DNA of 64,000 nt from Pantoea dispersa (GTDB taxonomy: Bacteria; Pseudomonadota; Gammaproteobacteria; Enterobacterales; Enterobacteriaceae), in NCBI RefSeq assembly GCF_014155765.1, contig NZ_SCKT01000004.1, positions 124,001-188,000 of the forward strand. The letters are read 5' to 3'. The notes beneath the pieces are model-generated. The model saw only the letters and a list, made by a program, of their open reading frames with translations, was not told the DNA's origin and searched no databases. Below, piece by piece: positions 27,643 through 36,568 of this stretch; within the stretch, counting starts at the first letter, position 1, and the number at the start of each line of letters is the position of its first letter. Position numbers and translations under genes: made by a program.

Positions 27643-28866
27643 TTAATAACGCAGGCCAAACCAGGTGACGTCATCGCGCCGCGGCTGGTTGCCCTGCCAG
27701 TGAAGAAATGCCTGCGCAAACGCCGTGGAGAGCTCGGCCATCGGCAGGGTTTTATGTTGTGCAATGACCGTCTGAATCCGCTTTTTACCGAACATAATCT
27801 GCCGCGCGCCGCCGGGTTGATCGGTCACGCCGTCGCTCATCACCAGCAGCACATCGCCGGGCTGCAGTGTGCGCTGCTGCTGCGGCCAGCAATAGTCGTG
27901 CGGTGTATCGGTGTAGCCAACGCCGACGCGATCGGCCTGCAGCGCGGCGGCTTCACCCTGTACCGGCTGCAGCACCGCGTGCATGCGCGCGCTGGCCCAG
28001 CTCAGCTGATGGCTGGCCGTCTCCAGCCGCAGCGCAATCGCATCGCAGCCGTCGTTGGACAGCGAAGTCTGTTGCGAGGCGTTAAGCTGGCCCAGGGTTT
28101 GTTTGATGTGGCGGTTAAGCGCCTGCAGCAGGGCAGACGGCGTACGATGGTTGTGCTGCAGCGCACGCTCCAGCGCCGCATGCAAAATCACCGTCATAAA
28201 CGCGCCGGGAATGCCGTGACCGGTGCAGTCGGCAATCAGCGCCAGCCAGCCGTGCTCGTCGCGGTGAAAGGCGTAATAGTCGCCGCCCACGCCGTCGCGC
28301 GGCTGCCAGTGCAGGCACCAGTCGCTCAGCTGCTGCGCCATCTGCTGCCGCGAGCGGTCCAGCATCGCGTCCTGAATCACCCGCGCGTAATCGATGCTCT
28401 GTAAAATCTGCTGATGCTGCTGCGCCTGCAAATCGGAGACGGTACGAATCAGGTCGATACCGAGGCCGATGCCAATATAGCGGCCCTGTTCAGTCACGAT
28501 AAAACCATCGGTCACTGATTTATCCCCGCTGGCGACCACCTGCTGCGCGACCCGATCGAGTTCGGTTTCGGCATCGATCACCAGCGGTTGTTTATCCATA
28601 AAGGCGATACAGCTTTTACGATCGTACAGCTCGCGGAAGAACGGGCGCGTCATTTGCGACAGAAAGATGTGGCGGTTAATCATGCCGAACGGCGTGCCGT
28701 TTTCCACCACCGGCAGGCCAATCAAATCTTTGTGTTCGCTAAACAGCGCCATTACCGCCGTGTTGTCCATCGCTGGCGTGACGAACGGCACCGCAATACA
28801 CAGCGAACGCGCGCGGGCACGACCCGTCAGGGCGCTAAGCCCGGTGCGGAAATCAGGCTGCTGCAT
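27643..28866 (-). CDS. siaA: SiaA-like PP2C (SpoIIE) phosphatase with N-terminal CBS domains
   Basis: 407 aa from the ATG at 28866; an upstream GTG at 28923 is possible, and neither has a clear Shine-Dalgarno. The N-terminal part (about 10-140) resembles a CBS pair (DLIGLPVVENGTPFGMINRH; DGFIVTEQGRYIGIG). A linker helix then leads to a SpoIIE/PP2C domain with GGDYY, IADCTGHGIPGAFMT, MSDGVTDQPGG and RRDDVTWFGL metal-site motifs. The Pseudomonas SiaA instead has a periplasmic/HAMP membrane input; none is seen here. Predicted to dephosphorylate SiaC in response to a cytosolic, possibly nucleotide, signal. Confidence 0.8.
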   Translation of the reverse strand: MQQPDFRTGLSALTGRARARSLCIAVPFVTPAMDNTAVMALFSEHKDLIGLPVVENGTPFGMINRHIFLSQMTRPFFRELYDRKSCIAFMDKQPLVIDAETELDRVAQQVVASGDKSVTDGFIVTEQGRYIGIGLGIDLIRTVSDLQAQQHQQILQSIDYARVIQDAMLDRSRQQMAQQLSDWCLHWQPRDGVGGDYYAFHRDEHGWLALIADCTGHGIPGAFMTVILHAALERALQHNHRTPSALLQALNRHIKQTLGQLNASQQTSLSNDGCDAIALRLETASHQLSWASARMHAVLQPVQGEAAALQADRVGVGYTDTPHDYCWPQQQRTLQPGDVLLVMSDGVTDQPGGARQIMFGKKRIQTVIAQHKTLPMAELSTAFAQAFLHWQGNQPRRDDVTWFGLRY

Positions 28867-28959
28867 GAGAAAGAGTCTGGCGTTGATTAGGAATAATCTT
28901 AGGTTACGGCACGGCGATGACACTTTTATGTCACCGCCGGCCCGCGCGCGACGCGGCGC

Positions 28960-30285
28960 TTACTGCGGGGCTTTTAGTGTATCGGCGACGTGGCTGATGG
29001 CGCGCACCACCTCACTGGAGCTGCCGCGAATTTCGGCAATCACACCGCCCGCCTGCTGCGCGAGCACTACGCCCTGATCGGCACGTTTCAGGTTCGACGC
29101 GATGCCTTTCTGCGCCTTATCCGCCAGCAGGTGGTTATGCCTCACCCGATTCTCGATTTCGCTGGTGGCGCGATTGATGTTCGCCGCAAGGGTGCGTACT
29201 TCACTGGCAACCACGGCGAAGCTGCGGCCATGCTGACCGGCGCGCGCGGCTTCCACTGCCGCATTGAGCGCCAGCAGATTGGTTTGATCGGCAATGCGGC
29301 GAATACTCTCCACGATGGCGCCGATGCGATCAGAAGAGTCGCTCAGATCATTGATATCACCAGAAATACCGTGCAGTTCGCTGGCCAGCGCATTGATATT
29401 CTGCACGCTGTTCTCAATCACCGCCGCACCCTGTTGTGTGCTTTCGCTGGTATGCAGCGCGGTTTGCCAGGCCTGCTGCGCTGCTTCGCGCTCCAGCTGG
29501 TTCTTTTCCACCTGCGCGGTAACGTCGGTGGCGAACTTCACCACTTTGTACAGCTCGCCGGCGCTGTTAAACACCGGATTATAGGTGGCGCGCAGCCAGA
29601 CGGTGTTGCCCTGCTTATTGACGCGCTCGAACTGCCCGGAGATATATTCACCCTGATTGAGCTTGTGCCAGAAGCGACCATAGGCCTCGCTGGTGCGCAT
29701 TTCGGGCGGACAGAACAGGCTGTGATGGCGACCGATGATCTCATCAGCGCGATAGCCCATGGTATTAAAGAAGTTATCGTTGGCCATCAGCACTTCACCT
29801 TTGAGGTTGAAGGCAATCACCGCCATCGAGCGCTCAATGGCGGCGGTCATGGCGCGCTGCTCCTGCGCATCCATGATGCGCGCGGTGATATCACTCGCCA
29901 GCTTGACGATTTTGATCACCCGGCCGTGGCGATCCTGCACTGGTACGTAGTTGGCTTCCAGCCAGATCGGACGGCTGTGCTTCGCCACGCGCAAAAACTT
30001 ATCGCTGAAGCCTTCGCCGCGATTCAGACGCTGCCAGAACTCGCGATACTGCGGTGACTGCACCATATCTGGCGTGCAGAACAGGCTGTGATGCTGGCCG
30101 ACAATTTCTGCCAGCGTGTAGCCCATGCGCTCCAGAAACAGCGCGTTAGCGGTGAGGATGTGACCATCAGGCGTAAACTCGACCATGGCGATGGCCTCCT
30201 GCAGCGAACTGAGCGTTGCGCTGCTGTGACTGCGTTTCTGCCACGCGAGACGCGACAGGATTCCCGATGTAATAGTGCTGAACAT
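28960..30285 (-). CDS. Soluble PAS-PAS methyl-accepting protein (BdlA-like)
   Basis: 441 aa without membrane segments. PAS1 at about 28-137 and PAS2 at 148-258 each carry a [16 protein letters not shown] block. The MCP signalling domain (about 270-440) has the highly conserved hairpin tip [20 protein letters not shown]. The architecture matches Pseudomonas BdlA, a c-di-GMP-linked biofilm dispersal regulator. It lies 93 bp upstream of siaA on the same strand, so a functional link with that cluster is plausible. It lacks an obvious C-terminal NWETF-type pentapeptide. Confidence 0.85.
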   Translation of the reverse strand: MFSTITSGILSRLAWQKRSHSSATLSSLQEAIAMVEFTPDGHILTANALFLERMGYTLAEIVGQHHSLFCTPDMVQSPQYREFWQRLNRGEGFSDKFLRVAKHSRPIWLEANYVPVQDRHGRVIKIVKLASDITARIMDAQEQRAMTAAIERSMAVIAFNLKGEVLMANDNFFNTMGYRADEIIGRHHSLFCPPEMRTSEAYGRFWHKLNQGEYISGQFERVNKQGNTVWLRATYNPVFNSAGELYKVVKFATDVTAQVEKNQLEREAAQQAWQTALHTSESTQQGAAVIENSVQNINALASELHGISGDINDLSDSSDRIGAIVESIRRIADQTNLLALNAAVEAARAGQHGRSFAVVASEVRTLAANINRATSEIENRVRHNHLLADKAQKGIASNLKRADQGVVLAQQAGGVIAEIRGSSSEVVRAISHVADTLKAPQ

Positions 30286-30439
30286 GGTGGACCTTATTAT
30301 GGTTATGGGATGTCAGCACGGTTATCGGCGCGAGTGGCTAAAAATCCACCACTAAATGACGCGGTTGCGCAGGTTTTTACCATCGGGTCCGGCGGTTGCT
30401 GCAAAAGGCAGCAGTCAGCGGATTTTTACCGAAAAGCGT

Positions 30440-30468
30440 TTGACGGTACGGCGCGAGTAAGGTTTAAT
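30440..30468 (+). promoter_or_regulatory. Promoter of tRNA-Phe
   Basis: TTGACG (30440-30445), a 17-bp spacer and TTTAAT (30463-30468), then a GC-rich GCGCCCC discriminator typical of stringently controlled stable-RNA promoters. Mature tRNA begins 11 bp downstream. Confidence 0.75.
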
Positions 30469-30478
30469 GCGCCCCGTT

Positions 30479-30554
30479 GCCCGGATAGCTCAGTCGGTAG
30501 AGCAGGGGATTGAAAATCCCCGTGTCCGTGGTTCGATTCCGCGTCCGGGCACCA
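30479..30554 (+). tRNA. tRNA-Phe (GAA)
   Basis: 76 nt with encoded CCA. The acceptor stem GCCCGGA pairs with TCCGGGC, anticodon loop ATTGAAAAT with GAA, and the GTTCGATTC T-loop is present. All arms fold canonically. tRNA-Phe genes are frequent integration sites; the following 1.7 kb insert is consistent with that. Confidence 0.98.
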
Positions 30555-30672
30555 CTAACAATAAGGCACTGGTCAGAAAGAGATTTTCTGACGGGTGACT
30601 GAAAGAAGGTGGCGTTCCAGCAACATTCAGTGCAGAGTAAATGCACCATCCTGGTTTTAAGCCAACCTTCTG

Positions 30673-30706
30673 AAAGGGTATCAGTTAGCGCTGATACCCT
30701 TTTTTA
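30673..30706 (+). terminator. Intrinsic terminator downstream of tRNA-Phe
   Basis: A perfect 12-bp stem (30673-30684 with 30691-30702), loop TTAGCG, followed by TTTTTTATT. It ends the tRNA transcription unit about 120 bp past the mature 3' end. Confidence 0.85.
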
Positions 30707-31097
30707 TTGGCGTTGATTGATGTTTCCCTTCATTCATCCATAATTCTTTCCAGCTGCTGCGATCATTTAAAATATCGTCCATCATCTTCTGCCGTATTTA
30801 TTTAACTTCGCGGTGAAAGCCTGCTCGTCAGCGATTCAGATAACGAATAACCTGAAAATTACCAGAAACTGTTAGTGAATTCCCTAAAAGACAGGACAAC
30901 GGCGAGTTCAGCAACTTGATAGGGGAACAGGTAACTTATGGCTAATGATGAACTGAAAAACCGGCCTCATGCATAAGTTGCAAAGCTAATTCATTGAGAA
31001 AGATTAGTTATAAGTATAATTCGGCTCTTGACTTCATTAAATAATTCGCGATTCTTGTATGCGGGAATTTGATTTATGGAAGAATGGAGAAGGTGTG
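30707..31097. other. AT-rich gap before the toxin gene
   Basis: About 390 bp, AT-richer than the window average, without a credible ORF. No integrase remnant was recognised. It presumably contains the toxin promoter. Confidence 0.4.
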
Positions 31098-31778
31098 ATG
31101 GATATACGGATGCTGGATCCCGATGAGCCGGGGTACTTTTTCAACTTCAGGAACCCCCTGCCTCATAATGAGTATTATGCTGTAAAACCTCAGTTCATGC
31201 CTCCACATGGTGCGCGTCCAATTGTGGATGATGCTACAGGGCTGTGTATTGGTTACACGGTCGCGCAGGCTCCCGGACTGTGGCAGGTTTATGATGCGGA
31301 TGGGCGTTTTACCACGCTTGAAGAAGCCCCGTTGCAAACCCCGCTCATTGATCCGCTAGATATTGCGCTGATTGCATTTGGTGTTTTTCGCCTGTTAAGT
31401 AGTGGTCGGGCGGTGCTGGATGTCGCTGCAGGTAAAAGCATAAGCAGTGTGTTAAGCGAAGCAACGCTGAATATGCTGCGGGGTCGCCTGAAGGTTGGCC
31501 TGTCCGTGCGGAATCTTAAATTTACGCGTACCACGGCCGCGCATATGGCCGAATCAGGCAGATATATTCCGGTCAATATACTGAAAAAAGCTATCCGCTA
31601 TGGTTCACGAAGCCCTGATGCTCAAAAAATGCCCGGCATGTTTTTATATCGTATAAAAATGACCCGTCTGAAAAAGATTGTGGAGCATGATAAAATCAGG
31701 TATGTCCACAAAGAGTATACGTTACATGTTGTGGTCAGGGAACGGGACTGGACAATTTCACACTTCCATATCGACTGA
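31098..31778 (+). CDS. Polymorphic toxin with C-terminal RNase-like (BECR-type) domain
   Basis: 226 aa from the ATG at 31098, chosen because GGAGAAGG sits at 31085-31092. Residues 1-90 are an unrecognised N-terminal module (DPDEPGYFFNF, PLIDPLDIALIAFGVFR). The last 80 residues follow a pattern I know from CDI/Rhs toxin C-termini: TTAAHM...GRYIPVNILKKAI..G..S.D......LYRI, then YTLHVVVRERDWTISHFHI, resembling DUF4258/BECR-fold ribonucleases. No signal peptide, PAAR, Rhs repeat or VENN motif is visible, so its delivery route is unknown. The gene is AT-richer than its neighbours and is followed 14 bp later by a small immunity-like gene. Confidence 0.6.
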   Translation: MDIRMLDPDEPGYFFNFRNPLPHNEYYAVKPQFMPPHGARPIVDDATGLCIGYTVAQAPGLWQVYDADGRFTTLEEAPLQTPLIDPLDIALIAFGVFRLLSSGRAVLDVAAGKSISSVLSEATLNMLRGRLKVGLSVRNLKFTRTTAAHMAESGRYIPVNILKKAIRYGSRSPDAQKMPGMFLYRIKMTRLKKIVEHDKIRYVHKEYTLHVVVRERDWTISHFHID

Positions 31779-31792
31779 GTGGCGGGACAGAA

Positions 31793-32212
31793 ATGTTTGA
31801 GATCAAAAATGAAGATACGTTATTTCGCTTCTCATTTATCGAAAGAATTGAGGAACCAGAAGATCGCAGGCTGGATTTGATTATGTGCTGGCTGGAAATT
31901 GCTGGTTGCAGTATAAATCTGCAATGTCAGTGCGAACTGACGATTTTCGATCTTGAAAGCCTGCAGGAAATGTTATCGGAGTATTATGCATCCCTGTACA
32001 AAAATGGACGACCTAAGCCGGTACATTTCGCACCCAGAATGAAAGCGTTCACCTGCGAATTCAATGCTGTCGAGGGAAGTGATTTAATCGGTTTCAACTT
32101 CACTGCGACTCCCGCTATATATGATAGCTGGCAACTGACCGGCGGGATCGCTATTGATCAATCCTATTTCCCTGCGTTGATACAGGGAATCGAATCGATT
32201 CTGACCAACTGA
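31793..32212 (+). CDS. Probable cognate immunity protein
   Basis: 139 aa, no signal peptide, acidic. The predicted beta-rich pattern (FRFSFIERIEEPEDRR; INLQCQCELTIFDLESLQEML; KAFTCEFNAVEGSDLIGF) is reminiscent of WapI-type immunity proteins, but the family match is not certain. Size, acidity and position 14 bp downstream of the toxin support an immunity role. Composition is AT-rich like the toxin. Confidence 0.5.
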   Translation: MFEIKNEDTLFRFSFIERIEEPEDRRLDLIMCWLEIAGCSINLQCQCELTIFDLESLQEMLSEYYASLYKNGRPKPVHFAPRMKAFTCEFNAVEGSDLIGFNFTATPAIYDSWQLTGGIAIDQSYFPALIQGIESILTN

Positions 32213-32247
32213 GCGCGGGTAAGATGCCGCCCGCCCTGCAGCCTGCT

Positions 32248-32270
32248 GGTTCGATTGCATAGACGGGCAC
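32248..32270 (+). repeat. Degenerate copy of the tRNA-Phe 3' end (att-like)
   Basis: GGTTCGATT, an 8-base spacer and GGGCAC match the tRNA 3' end at 30530-30552 at 17 of 23 positions with the same spacing and orientation. It lies just past the immunity gene, so the two repeats bracket the 1.7-kb insert as relic attachment sites would. Confidence 0.5.
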
Positions 32271-32275
32271 GCACC

Positions 32276-34336
32276 TCACAAAGCCAGCTGCACCGCCGCG
32301 TCCCCGTCTTCGACCTGCGCCGGCACCGCGCAGCAGATCAGCACTTCATCCTGCGCCAGCGTGATGCCTGGCCGGGAAGGGTAAGTCACCGCACCTTTCA
32401 CCAGTCTGGTCTTACAGCTGCCGCAATGTCCGGCGCGACAGCTGTAGGCCGGGCTCAGGCCGCGCGCTTCGGCCAGCTCCAGCAGCGTGCCGGACTGCGG
32501 TATCCAGCGCGCTTCTTTCAGCGACTCTGTAAACACCACCGGCACCGCTTCGGTCGCCACCGACGGCAGCGCGGCGGGCTCTGGCACATTCTCCTGCTGA
32601 CGCTGCAGCGACGACGGACCAAACGCTTCGGCATGAATACGCGCGTCGGCAATATTCAGGCCGCGCAGTCCGTCATACATCGCCTGGGTGAATGACGGCG
32701 GGCCGCACAGATAGAAATCGTAATCGTTGAAGGGCAGCACCTGCGACAGCAGTGCCATATCGATGCGTCCGGCAACGTCATAATCCACGCCCGCTTCGGC
32801 TTCGCCCGGCTGGCTGAGCACGCGTACCAGTTTCAACGCACCTTCGCTGGCCGCCAGCAGCGCATCGATCTCACGCGCAAACGGGCGTTCGGCCAGGTTA
32901 CGCGCCGACTGCAGCAGATACACCGGGCGCATCCGGCGTTTGCGTCGGCCTTCATAAATCAGGTGACGCAGCATCGCCAGCAGCGGCGTGATGCCGACGC
33001 CCGCTGCCAGCAGCACCGCTGGCCGCGTTTCGTGTGCATCAATAGTGAAATCACCGGCCGGTGCGCGCACCTCCAGCCGATCGCCGACGCGCATGGCATG
33101 GTGCAGATACTGCGAGACGGCGCCGTCGCGCTTCACGCTGATGCGGTAATAACCGTCCGACGGCGCAACCGACAGCGTGTATTGCCGAATCAGCGGCTTA
33201 GCGCTGCCCGGCAGCGTCAGGCGGATCGGCAGATGCTGGCCCGCCAGATGCGGCAGCACGCCAGCGCCATCATCCGGCATAAGATGAAACGAGCGAATCT
33301 GCGCGCTCTCATCGACGGTCTGCGTGATGCGGAATGGTCGCCACTGCGCCGCCAGCTGCTGCGCCTGCAGGCGTTCGCTGGCGGACGGCCAGTCGCCGGT
33401 CATCAGCGAGGCGGGCGATACGCCGTCTGGCTGATCGGCCCAGCGCAGGGCGAGGGCCGCGCGCCGGCGCACGATGCGGCGCGCGCTAAAGCGCCACAGC
33501 CGCTCGGCACCCTGAAAGGCCACGATTTCGGCGGAATCGGTTATCACCGTGGCATCGCCGCTCATTTGTAATACATCGCCGCTGGCGTAGTCGATAAACA
33601 GCAGCCCGGCCTTGCCGTTGAGCACGATATTGCCGAGGGTGGAGAAGAACAGGTTGCCGTTGAAGTCCGGAATGGTCAGCACATCATCGGCAGCGATGCG
33701 CACAAAACCGGCTTTGCCGCCGCGATGCGAAACGTCCACCTGCCGGCGCGCCTGGTCGGCATAAGTGGTGACATAAAACGTGTCCGCCTGCCCGATGGCG
33801 GCGCGCGCGGCGTCATCCAGCGCGCTGAGCGTCTCAACCTCGCCCTGATAAGCCCTGCCGGGCGCATGATCGAAGCGGAAGTCGCGCAGCTGAATATAGC
33901 GCGGGCAGTTGCCAAAGCTCTGGTCGACCTGCACGCGCAGGCCGCCGCCAATCGCCGTCAGCACGCCGTTCATGCGGTTGCGCCGCCGCGTGTGCAGCTC
34001 GATGCCGAGCAGGCCCACCGGCGCGCCATCGGTCATCCCGGCGGCCGCCGGATCGCTGACGTCAGGGCGGGCCGCGATATCCAGCGTGGTGGCGTTGGGC
34101 GAGAAGATAAAACCGGGCTGGCCTTCCAGCAGCGTGGCCCAGGCATCACCCTGTGCATCAACGCTGCCGGCAACGATAAACGGCAGTTGCGCGTAAAAGT
34201 CACGATGCTGATCGGGCATGTAATCGCGAATCACGCGCTGCCCGACATCGGCCATACGTTCCGCTACGCCCGCCTGCTGCTGCAGCGCAATTTCGCCGTC
34301 ATGCCATACCGGCAGCGTAATCAGTTTCTCGCCCAT
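32276..34336 (-). CDS. Fusion oxidoreductase: PPOX barrel, FAD/NAD reductase, 2Fe-2S ferredoxin
   Basis: 686 aa. Residues about 1-300 are a pyridoxamine-phosphate-oxidase-like FMN split barrel (FSPNATTLDIAA; TLGNIVLNGKAGLLFIDY). About 335-580 is a ferredoxin-NADP reductase module (RQYTLS flavin motif; LLAAGVGITPLLAML; YLCGPPSF). The C-terminus is a plant-type 2Fe-2S ferredoxin with C633, C638, C641 and C668/C669. Predicted to be a soluble self-sufficient electron-transfer enzyme; substrate unknown. It is preceded by a GST gene 14 bp upstream, with CAGGAG before this ATG, so the two are likely co-expressed. Confidence 0.8.
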   Translation of the reverse strand: MGEKLITLPVWHDGEIALQQQAGVAERMADVGQRVIRDYMPDQHRDFYAQLPFIVAGSVDAQGDAWATLLEGQPGFIFSPNATTLDIAARPDVSDPAAAGMTDGAPVGLLGIELHTRRRNRMNGVLTAIGGGLRVQVDQSFGNCPRYIQLRDFRFDHAPGRAYQGEVETLSALDDAARAAIGQADTFYVTTYADQARRQVDVSHRGGKAGFVRIAADDVLTIPDFNGNLFFSTLGNIVLNGKAGLLFIDYASGDVLQMSGDATVITDSAEIVAFQGAERLWRFSARRIVRRRAALALRWADQPDGVSPASLMTGDWPSASERLQAQQLAAQWRPFRITQTVDESAQIRSFHLMPDDGAGVLPHLAGQHLPIRLTLPGSAKPLIRQYTLSVAPSDGYYRISVKRDGAVSQYLHHAMRVGDRLEVRAPAGDFTIDAHETRPAVLLAAGVGITPLLAMLRHLIYEGRRKRRMRPVYLLQSARNLAERPFAREIDALLAASEGALKLVRVLSQPGEAEAGVDYDVAGRIDMALLSQVLPFNDYDFYLCGPPSFTQAMYDGLRGLNIADARIHAEAFGPSSLQRQQENVPEPAALPSVATEAVPVVFTESLKEARWIPQSGTLLELAEARGLSPAYSCRAGHCGSCKTRLVKGAVTYPSRPGITLAQDEVLICCAVPAQVEDGDAAVQLAL

Positions 34337-34350
34337 GATGCTGGCTCCTG

Positions 34351-34965
34351 TCAGGCGCGCAGGCCGGCGGCGGTCTGCGGAAAAGGCACAAAGCCGGGCA
34401 GCGCTTCAATCCGACGCAGCAGCTGATTCACCGCAGGGTAACCGGACATCTCGACATTGCCTTCCGGGGCACCGGCCAGGTAGCTATATAAAGCGATGTC
34501 AGCAATGGTGGGATGGTCGCCCACCAGCCACTCACGCTGGCTGAGATGGCTTTCCAGCCGTGAAAGAATCAGATGCGCGCGCGCCAGCACCTCTTCAGCA
34601 TTAAATTTGGCGCCAAATACGGTAATCAGGCGCGCCGCCGCCGGACCGTAAGCCAGTTCACCGGCCGCTACCGACAGCCAGCGCTGCACCTGGGCTGCGC
34701 CCAGCGCATCTTCCGGCAGCCAGTCACTGCGGTTAAATTTCTTCGCCAGGTACACCAGAATGGCGTTGGAATCCGCGATGTAAACGCCTTCGTCTTCCAG
34801 CACCGGCACCTGACCGAACGGGTTGATGGCGAGAAACGCCGGGGTTTTATGTTCGCCGCCAGGCAGGTCGACTTCGACCGTTTCATGCGCTATGCCGAGC
34901 AGTGACAGCGCCAGCAGTGCGCGGTGAGCGTGGCCGGAGAGCGCTAAATTGTACAGTTTCATCAT
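34351..34965 (-). CDS. Glutathione S-transferase family protein
   Basis: 204 aa. N-terminal thioredoxin-like domain with [11 protein letters not shown] (cis-Pro loop) and the DSNAIL glutathione gamma-Glu site; all-alpha C-terminal domain with [15 protein letters not shown]. It is a cytosolic detoxification or thiol-transfer enzyme of unknown substrate. The ATG at 34965 is followed at once by a second ATG. It is upstream partner of the fusion oxidoreductase. Confidence 0.88.
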   Translation of the reverse strand: MMKLYNLALSGHAHRALLALSLLGIAHETVEVDLPGGEHKTPAFLAINPFGQVPVLEDEGVYIADSNAILVYLAKKFNRSDWLPEDALGAAQVQRWLSVAAGELAYGPAAARLITVFGAKFNAEEVLARAHLILSRLESHLSQREWLVGDHPTIADIALYSYLAGAPEGNVEMSGYPAVNQLLRRIEALPGFVPFPQTAAGLRA

Positions 34966-35084
34966 GCGGTTCCTCAGGTAGTGGCCGGGGTGATCCCGAG
35001 CCGTGGCCTAAGGTTCGCACAGCCGTATTGCTGACAGAATAGCCAGATCTGCGAAGTCATTATTGCAAAAAGTGGAAGGATGCG

Positions 35085-35112
35085 GCCGGGTGCGCAGCAG
35101 GGCGCACCCGGC
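35085..35112 (-). terminator. Hairpin after the PTS operon
   Basis: An 11-bp GC-rich stem (35085-35095 with 35102-35112) starts 13 bp past the EIIC stop; a TTTTT run lies about 14 nt further on the minus strand. Probable end of the operon transcript. Confidence 0.5.
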
Positions 35113-35124
35113 AGAGGAAGTGGT

Positions 35125-36480
35125 TCAGGAAGGCACGACGGCGCTGCCGCTGGCGGCCTGCGCCTGCTGTTCGTTCTGCTGCTCTTCGCGCAGCTTCAGG
35201 CGATCCCACACGCGGAAAAATGGATAGTAGACCACCAGCGAAATCGTCAGGTTGACCACCTGCAACACCGTGCCGGAAATATGGCCGCCAGTGGCGAGAT
35301 AGCCGCTGACGAAGATTGGCGTGGTGAAGGGCAGGGCGATGCCGGCTGGCGGCGCCACCAGACCACTGCTCATTGCCGCCCACGAGACAATCACCAGCAG
35401 CACCGGCGTCAGGATAAACGGCAGGAACAGGTACGGGTTCATCACCAGCGGAATGCCGAACACCAGTGGCTCGCTGATGTTGAACAGCGCCGCCGGCGCG
35501 GCGATTTTCCCCAGCTGTTTCATCTGGCGGCTGCGCGCGCGGATCAGCATAAAGATCACCAGCCCAAGCAGCGCGCCGGTGCCGCCGGGCGCAATCCATA
35601 AATCGTAAAACTGCTGGGTAAAGATGTGCGGAATCGGCTGGTTATGCTGAAAGGCTTCGAGGTTTTCACTCATGTTCGACAGCCATACCGGCTGAATGAA
35701 CACCAGCACGATGGCATCGCCGTGCAGGCCGAGCGTCCACAGAATGCCAATCAGCAGCACCGAGAAAATCATCCCCGGCAGCGTGCCGCCGACGTGGTGC
35801 ATCGGCAAACCAATCACCGTGGCAATCAGGTTGTTGATGTCATGGAACGGTGAGGCTTCAACTGCCAGGCGCAGCAGCAGTACCACGGCCAGCACGCAGA
35901 AGCCGGGAACCAGCGCGAGGAACGATTTCGCCACCGCCGGCGGCACGCCTTCCGGCATCTTAATCACCAGGTTACGGCTGTGCACAAAGCGGTAGATTTC
36001 GGTGGAGAGCAGCGCAATCACAATCGCCACGAACAGGCCCTGACTGCCGATCAGCGAAATCGGCAGCACGCCGGTGACCAGCTGCGCGGGCGCGCCTTCA
36101 ACCGGGGCGAACAGCGTCTGCTGCGGAATGGTCATCACAAACGCCACCAGCGCCATCGCGCCGCTGGTCAGCGGGTCGAGCGTGCGATATTTCTCCGCCA
36201 GCCTGTAAGCGATGCCGAAGCTGGAGATCAGCGCCATGATGTCGTAGGTGGCACGCACCGGATAGAGCAGTTTATTGCGCCAGCTGTCGCCGAACAGGTC
36301 GGCCATCAGATGGCCCCAGGCCGGGATCGGCAGGTAGGCGAAGATCAGAAAAAAGCTGCCGATCAGCATGAACGGCATGTTGAGAATGATGCCGTCCCGC
36401 ACGGACAGCACATGCTTCTGCCCGGCCACCTTGAGCGCGGCGGGCAGCACATAACGTTCGATGATATTACGGTTGGACAT
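35125..36480 (-). CDS. celB: PTS cellobiose/diacetylchitobiose-type EIIC permease
   Basis: 451 aa from the ATG at 36480, which has AGGAGG directly upstream. It is a multi-pass inner-membrane protein of the lactose/cellobiose EIIC family (LPAALKVAGQKHVLSVRDG; NISEPLVFGIPLVMNP, the conserved substrate-site segment). It imports a beta-linked disaccharide with phosphorylation via the EIIB and EIIA in the same operon. The C-terminal tail is Gln-rich. It is the last operon gene, 153 bp after the GH4 gene, a gap that contains the 34-bp palindromic repeat. Confidence 0.88.
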   Translation of the reverse strand: MSNRNIIERYVLPAALKVAGQKHVLSVRDGIILNMPFMLIGSFFLIFAYLPIPAWGHLMADLFGDSWRNKLLYPVRATYDIMALISSFGIAYRLAEKYRTLDPLTSGAMALVAFVMTIPQQTLFAPVEGAPAQLVTGVLPISLIGSQGLFVAIVIALLSTEIYRFVHSRNLVIKMPEGVPPAVAKSFLALVPGFCVLAVVLLLRLAVEASPFHDINNLIATVIGLPMHHVGGTLPGMIFSVLLIGILWTLGLHGDAIVLVFIQPVWLSNMSENLEAFQHNQPIPHIFTQQFYDLWIAPGGTGALLGLVIFMLIRARSRQMKQLGKIAAPAALFNISEPLVFGIPLVMNPYLFLPFILTPVLLVIVSWAAMSSGLVAPPAGIALPFTTPIFVSGYLATGGHISGTVLQVVNLTISLVVYYPFFRVWDRLKLREEQQNEQQAQAASGSAVVPS

Positions 36481-36568
36481 AGGGCCTCCTCGGGCACAAT
36501 GGCGCAACAAATTAACAGGTCAATGCGTGTCACTTCGGCGCGGCAGCGGATACCTGCACCCGGCCGTC

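Noticed and set aside
27632-27764. Longer siaB start giving a 227-aa protein overlapping siaA
   Set aside because: The extension is read through the siaA 3' end in another frame, has no Shine-Dalgarno, and the 183-aa product matches the family size.
30555-31097. Search for an integrase or phage remnant after tRNA-Phe
   Set aside because: No integrase-like reading frame on either strand; only AT-rich non-coding DNA was found.
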